Shown here in pieces: positions 24,001-31,666 of a stretch of DNA of 54,421 nt. The notes beneath the pieces are model-generated. The model was not told the DNA's origin. It saw only the letters and a program-made list of their open reading frames with translations, and ran no database searches. Position 1 is the stretch's first letter, and every line of letters begins with the position of its first letter. A program made the translations under genes and the position numbers. The DNA comes from Hyphomicrobiales bacterium (GTDB lineage Bacteria; Pseudomonadota; Alphaproteobacteria; Rhizobiales; Rhizobiaceae): NCBI GenBank assembly GCA_900473745.1, contig UCMW01000025.1, positions 1-54,421 of the forward strand. The letters run 5' to 3'.

Positions 24001-26173
24001 CGATGGTACCGTTCTCTCGCGTGAAACGACCGCGATCAGCTCTGATCGCCGGACGGTCTCGTCAACGGCTGACACAGACGGCAATGGCCAGACTGACTGG
24101 TCAGAAATGATGACCATAGGAGCGGACGGGGCAAAAACCGTAGACACCCGCCAATTGTCAAATTCGGGCACGCTGCTCAGCAGGACCCTGACCAATACCT
24201 CGGCCAACGGACTGGCCATTACCCAGACTGTCGACGAAGACGGCGATGGAGATATCGATATCGTCAAGTCGATGACCACGTCACTGCCGACAGATGGCAG
24301 AACGATAAAGGTGGCGACGACGTCGGCTCAAAACGGGGCCTTGCTTCGTCGGGAAGTGTCAACCGTCAGCGCCAATGGCATGAGCGTAGTCACTGAGGCG
24401 GACCAGAATGGCGACGGCATTATAGATGCCGCGACGACGGCTACGAAATCTATAGATGCGGACGGCTCGACGGTTACGGTAGAGACCCGCAAGGCCGGCT
24501 CCACCACGGTGGGAATGATTACTGCGCGCGTCGCCGCCGATGGACTGACAGCAAGCCAGGCCCAAGATCTCGACGGCAATGGCACCATTGACCTAAAGCA
24601 GCAGTCTTCGAAAACTCTCGCCGCTGATGGCTCGGTCATCGATACAGCCGAGAAGCGCAATGCTAACGACGTGCTGATCGCGAAGTCGGTCAAAACGACG
24701 ACCGCGAATGCGATGTCGGTAATTTCGTTGATCGACGAAAACGGTGACGGCGCCAATGATCGCAAGGTAGAGGAGACCTTGTCTGCAGCAGGCGTCAAAA
24801 CCTCCGTTGTTACAGAGATCGGCGCATCAAATTCCATCCTGTCTAAGGCCACTGCGGCCACTGACCGATCTGGATTGAATGTCTCGCAAGCCTTCGACAG
24901 AAACGGAGACGGGGCAGTCGATCTGACACAAACGACTGCGACCACAATCGCAGCGAATGGCGCCAAGACCACGGTATACTCCGAGTTCCAGGGTACTTCG
25001 ACACTAACCGAGCGAAGCACGACAACTGAGAGCGCGGATGGACTTAAGAAAACGGCAGTCATCACAGACGGAGCTGGCACGATCCTGCGTCGCATCGAAG
25101 AAACCTCAGAGGTCTTTCAAAACGGAGCGACAAAGGCGACCACGCAGATCAACAAAGGTGACGGCAGCCTGGAGAGCAAAACCGTTACTGAAGTCTCCGG
25201 CAACAAGCGGTCGTCAACGGTTACGAAGGACATCAACGGCGATGGCGTCGCGGATCAGAAGATCACAACCACGCTGGCGGACAGTGGCGTCTCCACGCAG
25301 GTGTGGACGGATTACAAGCTCGACGGTGTGGCGGCAGCAAAGCGCGCTTCCCTGGAAATCAGCGCCAACGGTCTGATTAAGACCTGGTCCTATGACGCCG
25401 ATGGGAACGGAGCTGCCGAAAAGCAGCTGATAGAGACTATCGTGCTCGGTCCTGACGGCCGCATGACGCAAACGAGGGACTACCGCGAGTTCGTCGGCGG
25501 GACCTGGACGCTGAAAGGCAAGGCAGAAGTCGTCCAAAGCGGCGATGAGCTGACACGAACCTCAAGGTTCAACGATGCCGGTGCTGGTGACTATACGATC
25601 TCGAGGACAGAAGTCACACAGTTGGAAGCGGACGGATCGACCTCGACCGTCGATACATGGCGTCTTGGCACTCAGAAAACCCGTTTGACGGAAACCATCG
25701 TTTCCCCCAATGGGCTGAGCAAAACCACACGGGTCGATACCGACGGGAATGGAACCTTTGATTTCACGCGGACGGATGTGACTGCGCTGAATGTCGACGG
25801 ATCGACGACCAGAACTGTCACGACTAACAACAGCGCTGGATCCACGATTTCAACTGCAATCGAGACCATCAGTGCGGACGGCCGCACAAAAACCCTAAGC
25901 GATGTCTCAGCTATCCCAGGCGTTGCGGCGACCACAACAGAGGTCAAGACGAGGACGTTGGCAGACGGCAGTTCCCTTGAGGTAATGACGCTCAAGGGCG
26001 GCAGTGGACAGCTCCTGGAACGCGTGGAGAAGGAAGTCTCTGCTGACGGCCGACGCATATACGGCAGGCGACACATGGAATGTTCGAAAAGGTGGAGCAT
26101 TCAGAGCAGACCCGGGGCAGATGCACACGCATTGCGACAGCATTCTCAAATCAGGTCAGTTTTGCGGCCCTAA
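21029..26173 (+). CDS. Giant calcium-motif repeat protein, probable type I secretion substrate
   Basis: 1714 codons. Residues 1-160 are a glycine-rich beta segment; about 200-355 are low-complexity Ser/Gly/Lys linker. About 355-510 match the calcium-binding region common in secreted RTX-type proteins (FLDLNGNGLTITD, MIDVDGDGKISD, FDSNGNGLLDAGDARW). About 560-1670 comprise some 18 repeats of roughly 61 residues, each with a D-x-(N/D)-G-D-G-x-x-D loop followed by Thr/Ser-rich strands. No N-terminal signal peptide is visible, consistent with type I export. The last 40 codons after SADGRRIYGR look out of frame; the frame at 26055-26318 gives a more natural C-terminus, so a frameshift is likely. 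It is the presumed cargo of the adjacent exporter; whether toxin or adhesin is unknown. Confidence 0.85.
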   Translation: MTYRIDVKSSLNWTSGSSFGIGLFGFSYQLRGGASSDDLSGRFQVVAFGITARFTSTQRGAIIDAGLGAAVGIGDGGSAFVGGGYDFRTGEVIGSASLSGNLGLGPFKPGFSVGATATVEKSTYSGPVRSFSSVVVSYFDIKEAGSVWAAKQNEITDAIRAIELKQQREASATPNHRQSEIASMNNLRDYNASQAAASRPRPASEGAQQAQRDAAMSRPRAPSEGAQQAQNDARAKASQPSYSKPGWGLDSPSERRGTSGGSGGGVQSSNTKSSSIGGSNSGGSKTSSSGKSSGGLSPTERDERNGNSGKSSSGGSKSASGSSSGSSSKPSSGGGSKPSGGYNSNGSKGKNGMNGRNPVFLDLNGNGLTITDTSTSNLFLDIGGDGYKYRTAWVGAGDGVLMIDVDGDGKISDRKEVVFTDWDPSSESDMQALRQVFDSNGNGLLDAGDARWSQFKVMVTNGDGTITQKTLAELDIQSINLAVDETKIAFDGGSSIDGQTTFTRTNGTTGLAATVTVAVDTNGFVVTETQSTDASGNRTIVNRAVDRDGQLVSETTRITSANGLSVTSRFDDEGDGVVDRVLTDVTVVNANGSRTQTETMRNGGGILTWSKTTQTSADGRTITIDLDEHGGGYPTERETRVTAANNSLTITIAQLAQNGSVISQVSNVLSSDRLMRTVNVDADGNAAFERRTEHQTIRNADGSRIERDSVLSGSGTLLSRSEITIAANNLSRTETSDIDGDGTLDYNQSATTTRNSAGDTTVVETSSARNATIFGRTTTTTSQNGLTKTVLADLNGDGTTDREMSDVTVIAADQSKTRTTQTRSASGALLSGTVEQRAADALVGTISTDANGDGVNDLVVAVTKDTTGVVTETSTATSADGLLVSRSVKTTSADGLTTTSQTDRFGRNQIDQVVVDGTKKNSDGSSTRSIETKSEDQTLITRQVEVTSANGLAVTQTSDINGDGFIDSVHRNTRTLNADGSQSIVAEDISGDGTVLSRETTAISSDRRTVSSTADTDGNGQTDWSEMMTIGADGAKTVDTRQLSNSGTLLSRTLTNTSANGLAITQTVDEDGDGDIDIVKSMTTSLPTDGRTIKVATTSAQNGALLRREVSTVSANGMSVVTEADQNGDGIIDAATTATKSIDADGSTVTVETRKAGSTTVGMITARVAADGLTASQAQDLDGNGTIDLKQQSSKTLAADGSVIDTAEKRNANDVLIAKSVKTTTANAMSVISLIDENGDGANDRKVEETLSAAGVKTSVVTEIGASNSILSKATAATDRSGLNVSQAFDRNGDGAVDLTQTTATTIAANGAKTTVYSEFQGTSTLTERSTTTESADGLKKTAVITDGAGTILRRIEETSEVFQNGATKATTQINKGDGSLESKTVTEVSGNKRSSTVTKDINGDGVADQKITTTLADSGVSTQVWTDYKLDGVAAAKRASLEISANGLIKTWSYDADGNGAAEKQLIETIVLGPDGRMTQTRDYREFVGGTWTLKGKAEVVQSGDELTRTSRFNDAGAGDYTISRTEVTQLEADGSTSTVDTWRLGTQKTRLTETIVSPNGLSKTTRVDTDGNGTFDFTRTDVTALNVDGSTTRTVTTNNSAGSTISTAIETISADGRTKTLSDVSAIPGVAATTTEVKTRTLADGSSLEVMTLKGGSGQLLERVEKEVSADGRRIYGRRHMECSKRWSIQSRPGADAHALRQHSQIRSVLRP
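22700..26040 (+). repeat. About 18 tandem protein-coding repeats of roughly 183 bases
   Basis: Each unit encodes ADGL-type turn, a calcium loop such as DINGDGFID, DEDGDGDID or DRNGDGAVD, then ADGS-type turns within Thr/Ser strands. Units are diverged at DNA level, so this is an old, selected array rather than a recent expansion. Some loops are degenerate (DEHGGGYPTE, DRFGRNQID). Confidence 0.8.
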
Positions 26174-26318
26174 ATTTTCAGCAGGCGACGAGTACATCGA
26201 CCTGTGCGCGAAGAAACTCGCTACACCCTCAAATCTGACGCGTTGGAAGGAGAATGGCATCAGCCATCACATCATGCACGTGCTGGCTGATCTCGCCACG
26301 CCGAGCGCTGGACCATGA
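26055..26318 (+). pseudogene. Out-of-frame C-terminal segment of the repeat protein
   Basis: In the frame one base off from the giant gene the sequence reads DAYTAGDTWNVRKGGAF, then a Cys/His-containing module (MHTHCDSILKSGQFCGP, DEYIDLCAKKLATPS, ENGISHHIMHVLADL) before a stop at 26318. This is a better protein than the in-frame end of the giant ORF and probably is its original C-terminus, or a displaced C-terminal module, disconnected by an indel near 26050. The final codons overlap the end of the opposing sce7726-type gene by 47 bases, so its true end may also be lost. Its function is unknown. Confidence 0.5.
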
Positions 26319-26865
26319 AATTGCGAATCGCCGTAATCAAGTCAGCGATCGGCATCTGAGCGGCCAGATCAATGTAAAGCTGCAGCCTGCTTCGCTTGAG
26401 TTCACGCGGAGACGCCCCGAACCCTGCCAGCAGCTCGGCAGCTTCTGCATGCCAAAGCAAGTGAGCAACTTCAATCGCATCGACAGATGGATTAGCGCGA
26501 GCGCGTCGGACAGTTTCAAACGCAACACCGCCTCGGGGACCTTTTTCAGCACTGATCAGCCCGCACCAGTCAGGGACGATCCGCTCAGCTTTTGCCAGGT
26601 GCTTGTCGGCGCAGACAAGAGTGAGCCTGCTCAGGCCCTTCGAATAAAACTCCAGCTGCCCCGGAAGTCTATCGAGCGTGTCGAGGCTGCTTTTGATCTC
26701 GAAACCATGGACTTCCGCAGATATAACAGCGACATCGATCCTTACCTTGGCATGGGACAAACCAAGTTCGTCGACGATGATAACATTGCCGGCGTTCTGG
26801 TATGAGCGGAGCTTCTTCTTATGAAGCGCGGCTCTGATTTCCTGGTCGTTCGTAGCTAGCATCAT
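26272..26865 (-). CDS. sce7726-family protein (predicted PD-(D/E)xK-like)
   Basis: A 197-residue protein of the sce7726 type. Visible are a central RIDVAVISAEVHGFEIKSSLDTL segment, which has the D...(E)xK look of restriction-like nucleases, and a following LPGQLEFYSKGLSRLTLVC. Such proteins occur in phage and accessory regions; biochemical function is not established. GGGGAAG precedes the ATG at 26865. The 3' end overlaps the C-terminal frame of the repeat protein on the opposite strand, which suggests a junction between independently acquired DNA. Confidence 0.75.
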   Translation of the reverse strand: MMLATNDQEIRAALHKKKLRSYQNAGNVIIVDELGLSHAKVRIDVAVISAEVHGFEIKSSLDTLDRLPGQLEFYSKGLSRLTLVCADKHLAKAERIVPDWCGLISAEKGPRGGVAFETVRRARANPSVDAIEVAHLLWHAEAAELLAGFGASPRELKRSRLQLYIDLAAQMPIADLITAIRNFMVQRSAWRDQPARA

Positions 26866-26966
26866 GGCTTCCCCTAAGCACAGTTATTGGCCGATTTCAC
26901 GACCGAGGCCAAGTCGTAATTCTCGTCAGTAATCTGGAATCGCAGCGCTCAGCTGCGATCCTACGA

Positions 26967-28100
26967 TCACAGAACTCCCCACGCCCGAAACCTCCCCCTC
27001 CCGGTCATCTCCCTCAACCCAAGCTCCTGCACGATCCGCCGTGCGCCTTGAGGCGTCACCTCAAGCGTCTTCGCCACCATGCCGGCGGAGATCAGCGGCC
27101 GCGCCATGACAAGCTCGACCAGCTCGGGCAAGCGGGATGAGGTCCGGCGGCCCTCAAGCTTTCGCATCATCATCTGCCGCGCCAGCACCAGCCGGTCATG
27201 CTCCTTCATCCCCGTCTCGGCAGCAATCGTCAGCGCCCTTGATATCGCCAGTAACCGCGTCTCGCGATCACGATGCCGGCGCCGGTCGACTGGAATGGCC
27301 TTAAGGCCAAGATTGATCGCTGCGAGATGTCCGCCGGTGGTAACGCCGCCCTGGCGCAGGATCGATGCAGCGAGCAGGCGCCCGAGCCAGGGTGCGTGCT
27401 GGAGCACGGCGATCTCGTTCCAGGCGTCGAGTGCCACGATCGCTTGACAGACCGGCGGCAAATCCTGGGCCCGGCCAAGGACGGCTTGCCACTCCGCCAG
27501 TCGCTCGTCCTCATCCCAGTCGAGATCGTAGACGAATGGATCCTTTTCCGGAGCGTTATTGGTGCGCGCCGGCTTTTTCGCCTCTTCGATCGCGGCCTCC
27601 GACCGGGCGAGCACCGCATCGATCGCGGCAAACGCATCACTCAGACCGTCGGTATCAGGATCTTCGGCCTCCCCTACCCCAACCCTGGTGTCGCTCACCT
27701 CAACATTCTGATCCGGCACCCCCTCCCCGTCTTCACCAGATGATGCTGCAGGCCACGCCTGCCCACGGAGGGAGGCGAGGCCAGAGCTCGAGAGCGCCCA
27801 GGCGGGGGGATGGGCGGCGATGCGGCGTCGGGTTTTCAGGATGTCGCGGGCGATGGTGAGCTCGTGGGTGGGTGCGCGGATGTCGCGAAGGGCATCATGC
27901 AGGACGAGGTCCTCGAGATGGACGAGTTCGCCATCGACCCAGAGCGAGGCGTGCGCGTCGAGGAAATGCGAGCGCTCGAGAAAGCCCTCACCGACGGGAG
28001 AGCGGGCGATCCGCTCGTCGAGCCGGGCAAGCGCGACCGCGGCCTCGGAGATCGGCCGCAGCAGGCTCTGGATGGGCAATCTGGCGAGATCGTAAGACAT
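26967..28100 (-). CDS. RHE_PE00001-family protein with DUF1612 and HTH domain
   Basis: A 377-residue protein of the plasmid-linked rhizobial group with DUF1612 and a C-terminal helix-turn-helix. The start at 28100 (MSYDLARLPIQSLLRPI) is chosen because family similarity begins there; the frame runs 46 codons further. It contains an acidic linker (about 145-210), DLDWDEDERLAEWQAVL and a C-terminal winged-helix-like end (LISAGMVAKTLEVTPQGARRIVQELGLREMTGRGRFRAW). It probably binds DNA and may act in plasmid maintenance or regulation. It is divergent from the Phd/VapC pair across a spacer with GATAA palindromes. Confidence 0.85.
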   Translation of the reverse strand: MSYDLARLPIQSLLRPISEAAVALARLDERIARSPVGEGFLERSHFLDAHASLWVDGELVHLEDLVLHDALRDIRAPTHELTIARDILKTRRRIAAHPPAWALSSSGLASLRGQAWPAASSGEDGEGVPDQNVEVSDTRVGVGEAEDPDTDGLSDAFAAIDAVLARSEAAIEEAKKPARTNNAPEKDPFVYDLDWDEDERLAEWQAVLGRAQDLPPVCQAIVALDAWNEIAVLQHAPWLGRLLAASILRQGGVTTGGHLAAINLGLKAIPVDRRRHRDRETRLLAISRALTIAAETGMKEHDRLVLARQMMMRKLEGRRTSSRLPELVELVMARPLISAGMVAKTLEVTPQGARRIVQELGLREMTGRGRFRAWGVL

Positions 28101-28189
28101 TGAATTTATGGTAAATGATTCGTTAAGCGAAAGCGATAGCGGCAATACGGTTCCATACCCCTGATAAATGCGCCCGCGGTGGCTCACCC

Positions 28190-28210
28190 CCGATAAGTAT
28201 CCCTTATCGG
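28190..28210. promoter_or_regulatory. GATAAG palindrome, candidate operator
   Basis: CCGATAAG (28190-28197) and CTTATCGG (28203-28210) form a perfect 8-bp inverted repeat with a five-base gap. A related half-site, CCCCTGATAAAT, lies about 30 bases to the left. The position between the divergent DUF1612 gene and the Phd antitoxin gene fits a binding site for one of those two DNA-binding proteins. Confidence 0.5.
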
Positions 28211-28289
28211 AAGTATTAGAGTCTGGTAGGTTGACCAACCCCGAAGACAGCGCCTAGGATGTGGAAATCCGAGCTGGAGAAAGATCCCG

Positions 28290-28529
28290 ATGAGCACCAC
28301 CGTCAAGATTTCAGAGGCCAAGGCGCATCTGTCGGAGTTGTTAGCGCGTGTCGAGGCCGGCGAAGAGGTCATCATCGCGCGGGGCAACGATCCGATTGTG
28401 CGGCTCTCGCGCGTTCGCAAGGAGACCGATCGGCAAATTCTGCTCGCAGAAGTCCGAGCCGCGCGCACCAAGATGCAGCCCGTAACGCATGAGGAGATCA
28501 TGGCGTGGCGCGACGAGGGGCGCCGGTGA
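28290..28529 (+). CDS. Phd/YefM-family antitoxin
   Basis: A 79-residue antitoxin. MSTTVKISEAKAHLSELLARVEAGEEVIIARGNDPIVRL is the Phd/YefM fold (DNA-binding N-terminal half); the polar C-terminal tail would wrap the toxin. GGAG lies about ten bases upstream of the ATG. It overlaps the PIN-domain toxin start by four bases (GTGA), the normal arrangement for a VapBC-type pair. Confidence 0.92.
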   Translation: MSTTVKISEAKAHLSELLARVEAGEEVIIARGNDPIVRLSRVRKETDRQILLAEVRAARTKMQPVTHEEIMAWRDEGRR

Positions 28530-28945
28530 CGGATTTTGTGATCGATGCCTCGATGGCAATTGCCTGGTTGATTCCAGAAGAATTCACAGATTCCGCCGAT
28601 GCGGTGGTCGCGACGATATCGGATGCCTGCATCGCCCCTTCTCTGTTCTGGTTCGAAGTTCGCAATATCCTTGCAATGTCCGAACGCCGAGGTCGGCTCG
28701 GAACGGGTGGTGCATTGATCTCCATGGAACGGCTGCGCAGATTGCCGATTGACGATGCCGGGATTGGCAGCGACAGCGCGATCCTGCTCTTGGCCTCAAG
28801 CCATGTCATCAGCGCGTACGACGCAGCCTATCTCTCCCTGGCACTCAACAGGAATTTGCCTTTGGCAACTCTGGACCGGAAGCTTGCCAATGCGGCCCGC
28901 AAAGAAGGTCTCACCGTCCTCGGGCCATTTGCGCATGGTGACTGA
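28526..28945 (+). CDS. VapC-like PIN-domain toxin
   Basis: A 139-residue PIN-domain ribonuclease. The GTG at 28526 (reading VTDFVIDASMAIAWL) is chosen for the GTGA overlap with the antitoxin stop; a start seven codons upstream is possible. The acidic metal site is visible as D in FVIDASMA, E in FWFEVRNIL, D in SAYDAAYL and D in TLDRKL. PIN toxins cut RNA, often initiator tRNA or rRNA. The 3' end overlaps the recombinase gene by 11 bases. Confidence 0.92.
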   Translation: MTDFVIDASMAIAWLIPEEFTDSADAVVATISDACIAPSLFWFEVRNILAMSERRGRLGTGGALISMERLRRLPIDDAGIGSDSAILLLASSHVISAYDAAYLSLALNRNLPLATLDRKLANAARKEGLTVLGPFAHGD

Positions 28946-30077
28946 ACAGTCTCCGGTGACCAGGCGCGTCGCGGAACTCGATACTATTGCTGCAGTCCTG
29001 CCGATGGAGCGGCGCGACGAACTGGCGGAGCTTCTGACCGACCAGGATGTCGAGACGCTGCGCCATCTGGTCAACCAAGGCATGGGCGAAAATACCCTCC
29101 GAGCCCTGACGTCTGATCTTGCATATCTACAGGCTTGGTCGCTGGCTGCGACCGGCCGGTCGCTCCCTTGGCCAGCGCCTGAAGCACTGCTACTCAAGTT
29201 TGTCGCCCATCATCTCTGGGATGCAGAAAAGCGCCTGACAGATCCGGATCATGGCATGCCAGCTGACGTCGAGCAGAAGCTCCGCATTCAAGGGTTGCTT
29301 CGGTCGCCCGGCCCGCATGCGCCTGACACCGTGCGCCGGCGTCTTGCCACCTGGTCGACGCTGACGAAATGGCGCGGGCTGGACGGCTTTTTCAGCTCCC
29401 CTGCCCTCAAGTCCGCAATCCGACTGGCCGTGCGTGGGACGCCGCGACCAAGGAAGCGGAAAAGCGCCAAGGCCGTCACTGGGGATATTCTGTCGAGACT
29501 GATTGCAACCTGCACGACGGGCAGCCTACGTGATGTGAGAGACCGTGCGATCTTGATGGTTGCCTTTGCCTCGGGCGGCCGTCGCCGCAGCGAAATCGCG
29601 GGCCTCAGGATCGAGCAGCTGCAGCCGGAAGAGCCGATCCAGATTGACGAGGCCCCTCCCCTGCTGTCTCTTTCCATTCACCTTGGTCGCACCAAGACCA
29701 GCGGCGCCGACAGTGATGAAGTTGTCTACGTTAGCGGGCGACCGGTCGATGCGCTGAACGCCTGGCTTGCGGCTGCAAAAATCGACAAGGGCAGTGTCTT
29801 CCGGGCGATTGATCGCTGGGGCAATGTTTCGCGCCGGCCGCTGGACCCGAAGGCCATCAATGATATCGTCAAGCAGCGGGCGGAACTGGCCGGGCTCGAT
29901 CGGGCGGAGTTCTCAGCGCACGGCCTGCGCTCCGGCTATCTGACCGAAGCGGCCAATCGCGGCATTCCCCTCCCCGAAGCCATGGAACAGTCCCGTCACC
30001 GATCGGTGCAGCAGGCGTCGAGCTATTACAACAATGCTCAGAGACGCAGCGGTCGTGCTACACGAATTTTGGACTGA
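28935..30077 (+). CDS. Tyrosine recombinase/integrase
   Basis: A 380-residue site-specific recombinase. The ATG at 28935 lies inside vapC, so the gene is probably coupled to the toxin gene. Residues about 35-165 are a SAM-like core-binding domain. The catalytic domain shows R218 in GGRRRSEIAGL, a lysine in HLGRTKTSG (K254), HGLRSG (H329, R332), HRS (H355) and the nucleophile in SSYYN (Y364 or Y365). It would cut and rejoin DNA at a specific site; no attachment repeats could be identified around it. Confidence 0.92.
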   Translation: MVTEQSPVTRRVAELDTIAAVLPMERRDELAELLTDQDVETLRHLVNQGMGENTLRALTSDLAYLQAWSLAATGRSLPWPAPEALLLKFVAHHLWDAEKRLTDPDHGMPADVEQKLRIQGLLRSPGPHAPDTVRRRLATWSTLTKWRGLDGFFSSPALKSAIRLAVRGTPRPRKRKSAKAVTGDILSRLIATCTTGSLRDVRDRAILMVAFASGGRRRSEIAGLRIEQLQPEEPIQIDEAPPLLSLSIHLGRTKTSGADSDEVVYVSGRPVDALNAWLAAAKIDKGSVFRAIDRWGNVSRRPLDPKAINDIVKQRAELAGLDRAEFSAHGLRSGYLTEAANRGIPLPEAMEQSRHRSVQQASSYYNNAQRRSGRATRILD

Positions 30078-30353
30078 CAGTGCCTTGGACCAATCAATCG
30101 CCAACTCATCATTTGAGAAGCTGGAGCCGAACAGCCATCGGACCAACAACGATCCCGAGCAGGGCAAGCACGAACAGCATCGGGCGGAATGACCTTCTGG
30201 CCATGGTGCCGATGTGTGACACGTCAGATTGTTGTTGAGAAGCACCTCACACAAACGTGCACTGATCCTGTGTCAAAACCGCCCCGTACAGGCAGAGCGT
30301 TGTTGGTACGGTAAGGATCGACTGGCAAGCTCGCCAGTGTAGCAGGGGCACAC

Positions 30354-31589
30354 ATGAAGATCCTCCATGAGGTAATGCGCCAGATCGCGGACGGCAACGA
30401 CGCGGGAAACGAAGTTATTCAGCGGGCACTGGAAGCTGTTCGCACCCATCTGGGGATGGAGGTGGCCTATCTCTCAGAATTCGTCGGTAACGATTCCATC
30501 TTCCGCGTGGTGGATGCGCCTGGGCTGGAGGATCTCATAAAGCCGGGCGACGCTCGCTCGCTTGATGAGGTTTATTGCAAGTACATTCTTGAGGGGAGAC
30601 TTCCAGAACTCATACCCGACACGGCTGCGGAGCCACTTTGCCAGGCGATGCCGATCACCCGTGCCGTGCCAATCGGTTCGCATGTTTCGATTCCTGTCCT
30701 TTTGCCGGACGGCAAGCCTTACGGCATGTTCTGCTGCTTGAGCCCGCATGCAAACCCGACATTGACCGATAGGGACCTCAATGTGATGCGCATGTTCGCC
30801 GACATGGCGGCTCATCAGATTGGCCGCGAGGTCATGCAGTCGCGCAGCTTGGAAGAAAAGCGCTTAAGTGTAGCGACACTCATAGATCAGCGAAGGTTCT
30901 CACTTGTGTTTCAGCCGATCGTTGACCTTGGCTTAGGTGAGGTTAAAGGTTTTGAAAGCCTTTGCCGTTTTCAAGCGGAGCCGTACAGAGCCCCAAATTT
31001 TTGGTTCGAGGACGCAGCGGCAGTCGGCCTCGGTGCGGAACTCGAGCTTGCAGTAATGGCATTGGCGATCGACGAAGCAACAAAATTCCCCTCTGAGATC
31101 TATATCTCGATCAATGCATCGCCGGAGACGTTCCTCGATCCCCGTCTATCGAGGATCGTTGATGGACAAGACCTTTCATCCATTGTTTTCGAGATTACTG
31201 AGCATGCACCCGTCAGTGACTATGATGAACTGACGACTGCGCTTGATCGGCTGCGCGCTCAGGGCGCACGGATCGCAGTCGATGATGCAGGGGCAGGCTT
31301 CTCCAGTCTCCGTCACATCGTCCAGCTACGTCCGGACGTCATCAAGCTTGACATCTCTCTCACCAGAGCCGTTGACACGGATGTCGCAAGACGTGCGCTC
31401 GCTTCCGCACTAATATTCTTCGCACACGAGATCGGCGCGTCGATCGTTGCCGAAGGCATCGAAACCGAAGCTGAATTGCAGGCGTTGAGAGCCCTAGGGA
31501 TATCCGCGGGACAAGGCTATCTCCTCGGTCGTCCGGGTGACATCGTCTCCGCTATCATCCGTGCTGGCGCGGCACCGGGGAGCAGCTGA
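30354..31589 (+). CDS. GAF-EAL c-di-GMP phosphodiesterase
   Basis: A 411-residue cytoplasmic protein. Residues 1-160 are a GAF sensor domain and about 180-405 an EAL domain. The signature reads ESL (FESLCRF) rather than EAL, but all metal and catalytic residues are present: ISINASP, FEITEHA, VDDAGAGFSSL, VIKLD, AEGIETEAE and GQGYLLGRP. It is therefore probably an active phosphodiesterase converting c-di-GMP to pGpG. It stands alone, convergent with the larger GGDEF-EAL gene 77 bases away. Confidence 0.93.
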   Translation: MKILHEVMRQIADGNDAGNEVIQRALEAVRTHLGMEVAYLSEFVGNDSIFRVVDAPGLEDLIKPGDARSLDEVYCKYILEGRLPELIPDTAAEPLCQAMPITRAVPIGSHVSIPVLLPDGKPYGMFCCLSPHANPTLTDRDLNVMRMFADMAAHQIGREVMQSRSLEEKRLSVATLIDQRRFSLVFQPIVDLGLGEVKGFESLCRFQAEPYRAPNFWFEDAAAVGLGAELELAVMALAIDEATKFPSEIYISINASPETFLDPRLSRIVDGQDLSSIVFEITEHAPVSDYDELTTALDRLRAQGARIAVDDAGAGFSSLRHIVQLRPDVIKLDISLTRAVDTDVARRALASALIFFAHEIGASIVAEGIETEAELQALRALGISAGQGYLLGRPGDIVSAIIRAGAAPGSS

Positions 31590-31666
31590 CCGAAGTGCTG
31601 ATACAAAATGCGCCGTTCGTCGCCTCGATCAGATTGACCGAGGCGTGCGGCACAAAATCGTCAAAC

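Noticed and set aside
22429..25095. Long minus-strand frames rich in Val/Ser within the repeat-protein gene.
   Set aside because: These are antisense shadows of the Thr/Asp-rich repeats; the plus-strand frame has clear domain structure.
22700..26040. Regular spacing of about 183 bases suggested a CRISPR-like or DNA-level tandem array.
   Set aside because: The units are conserved at protein level only, vary in DNA sequence, and lie inside a single reading frame.
28935..30353. Search for attachment-site direct repeats or a tRNA around the tyrosine recombinase.
   Set aside because: No tRNA and no convincing direct repeat pair were found, so I do not call an integrated element boundary.
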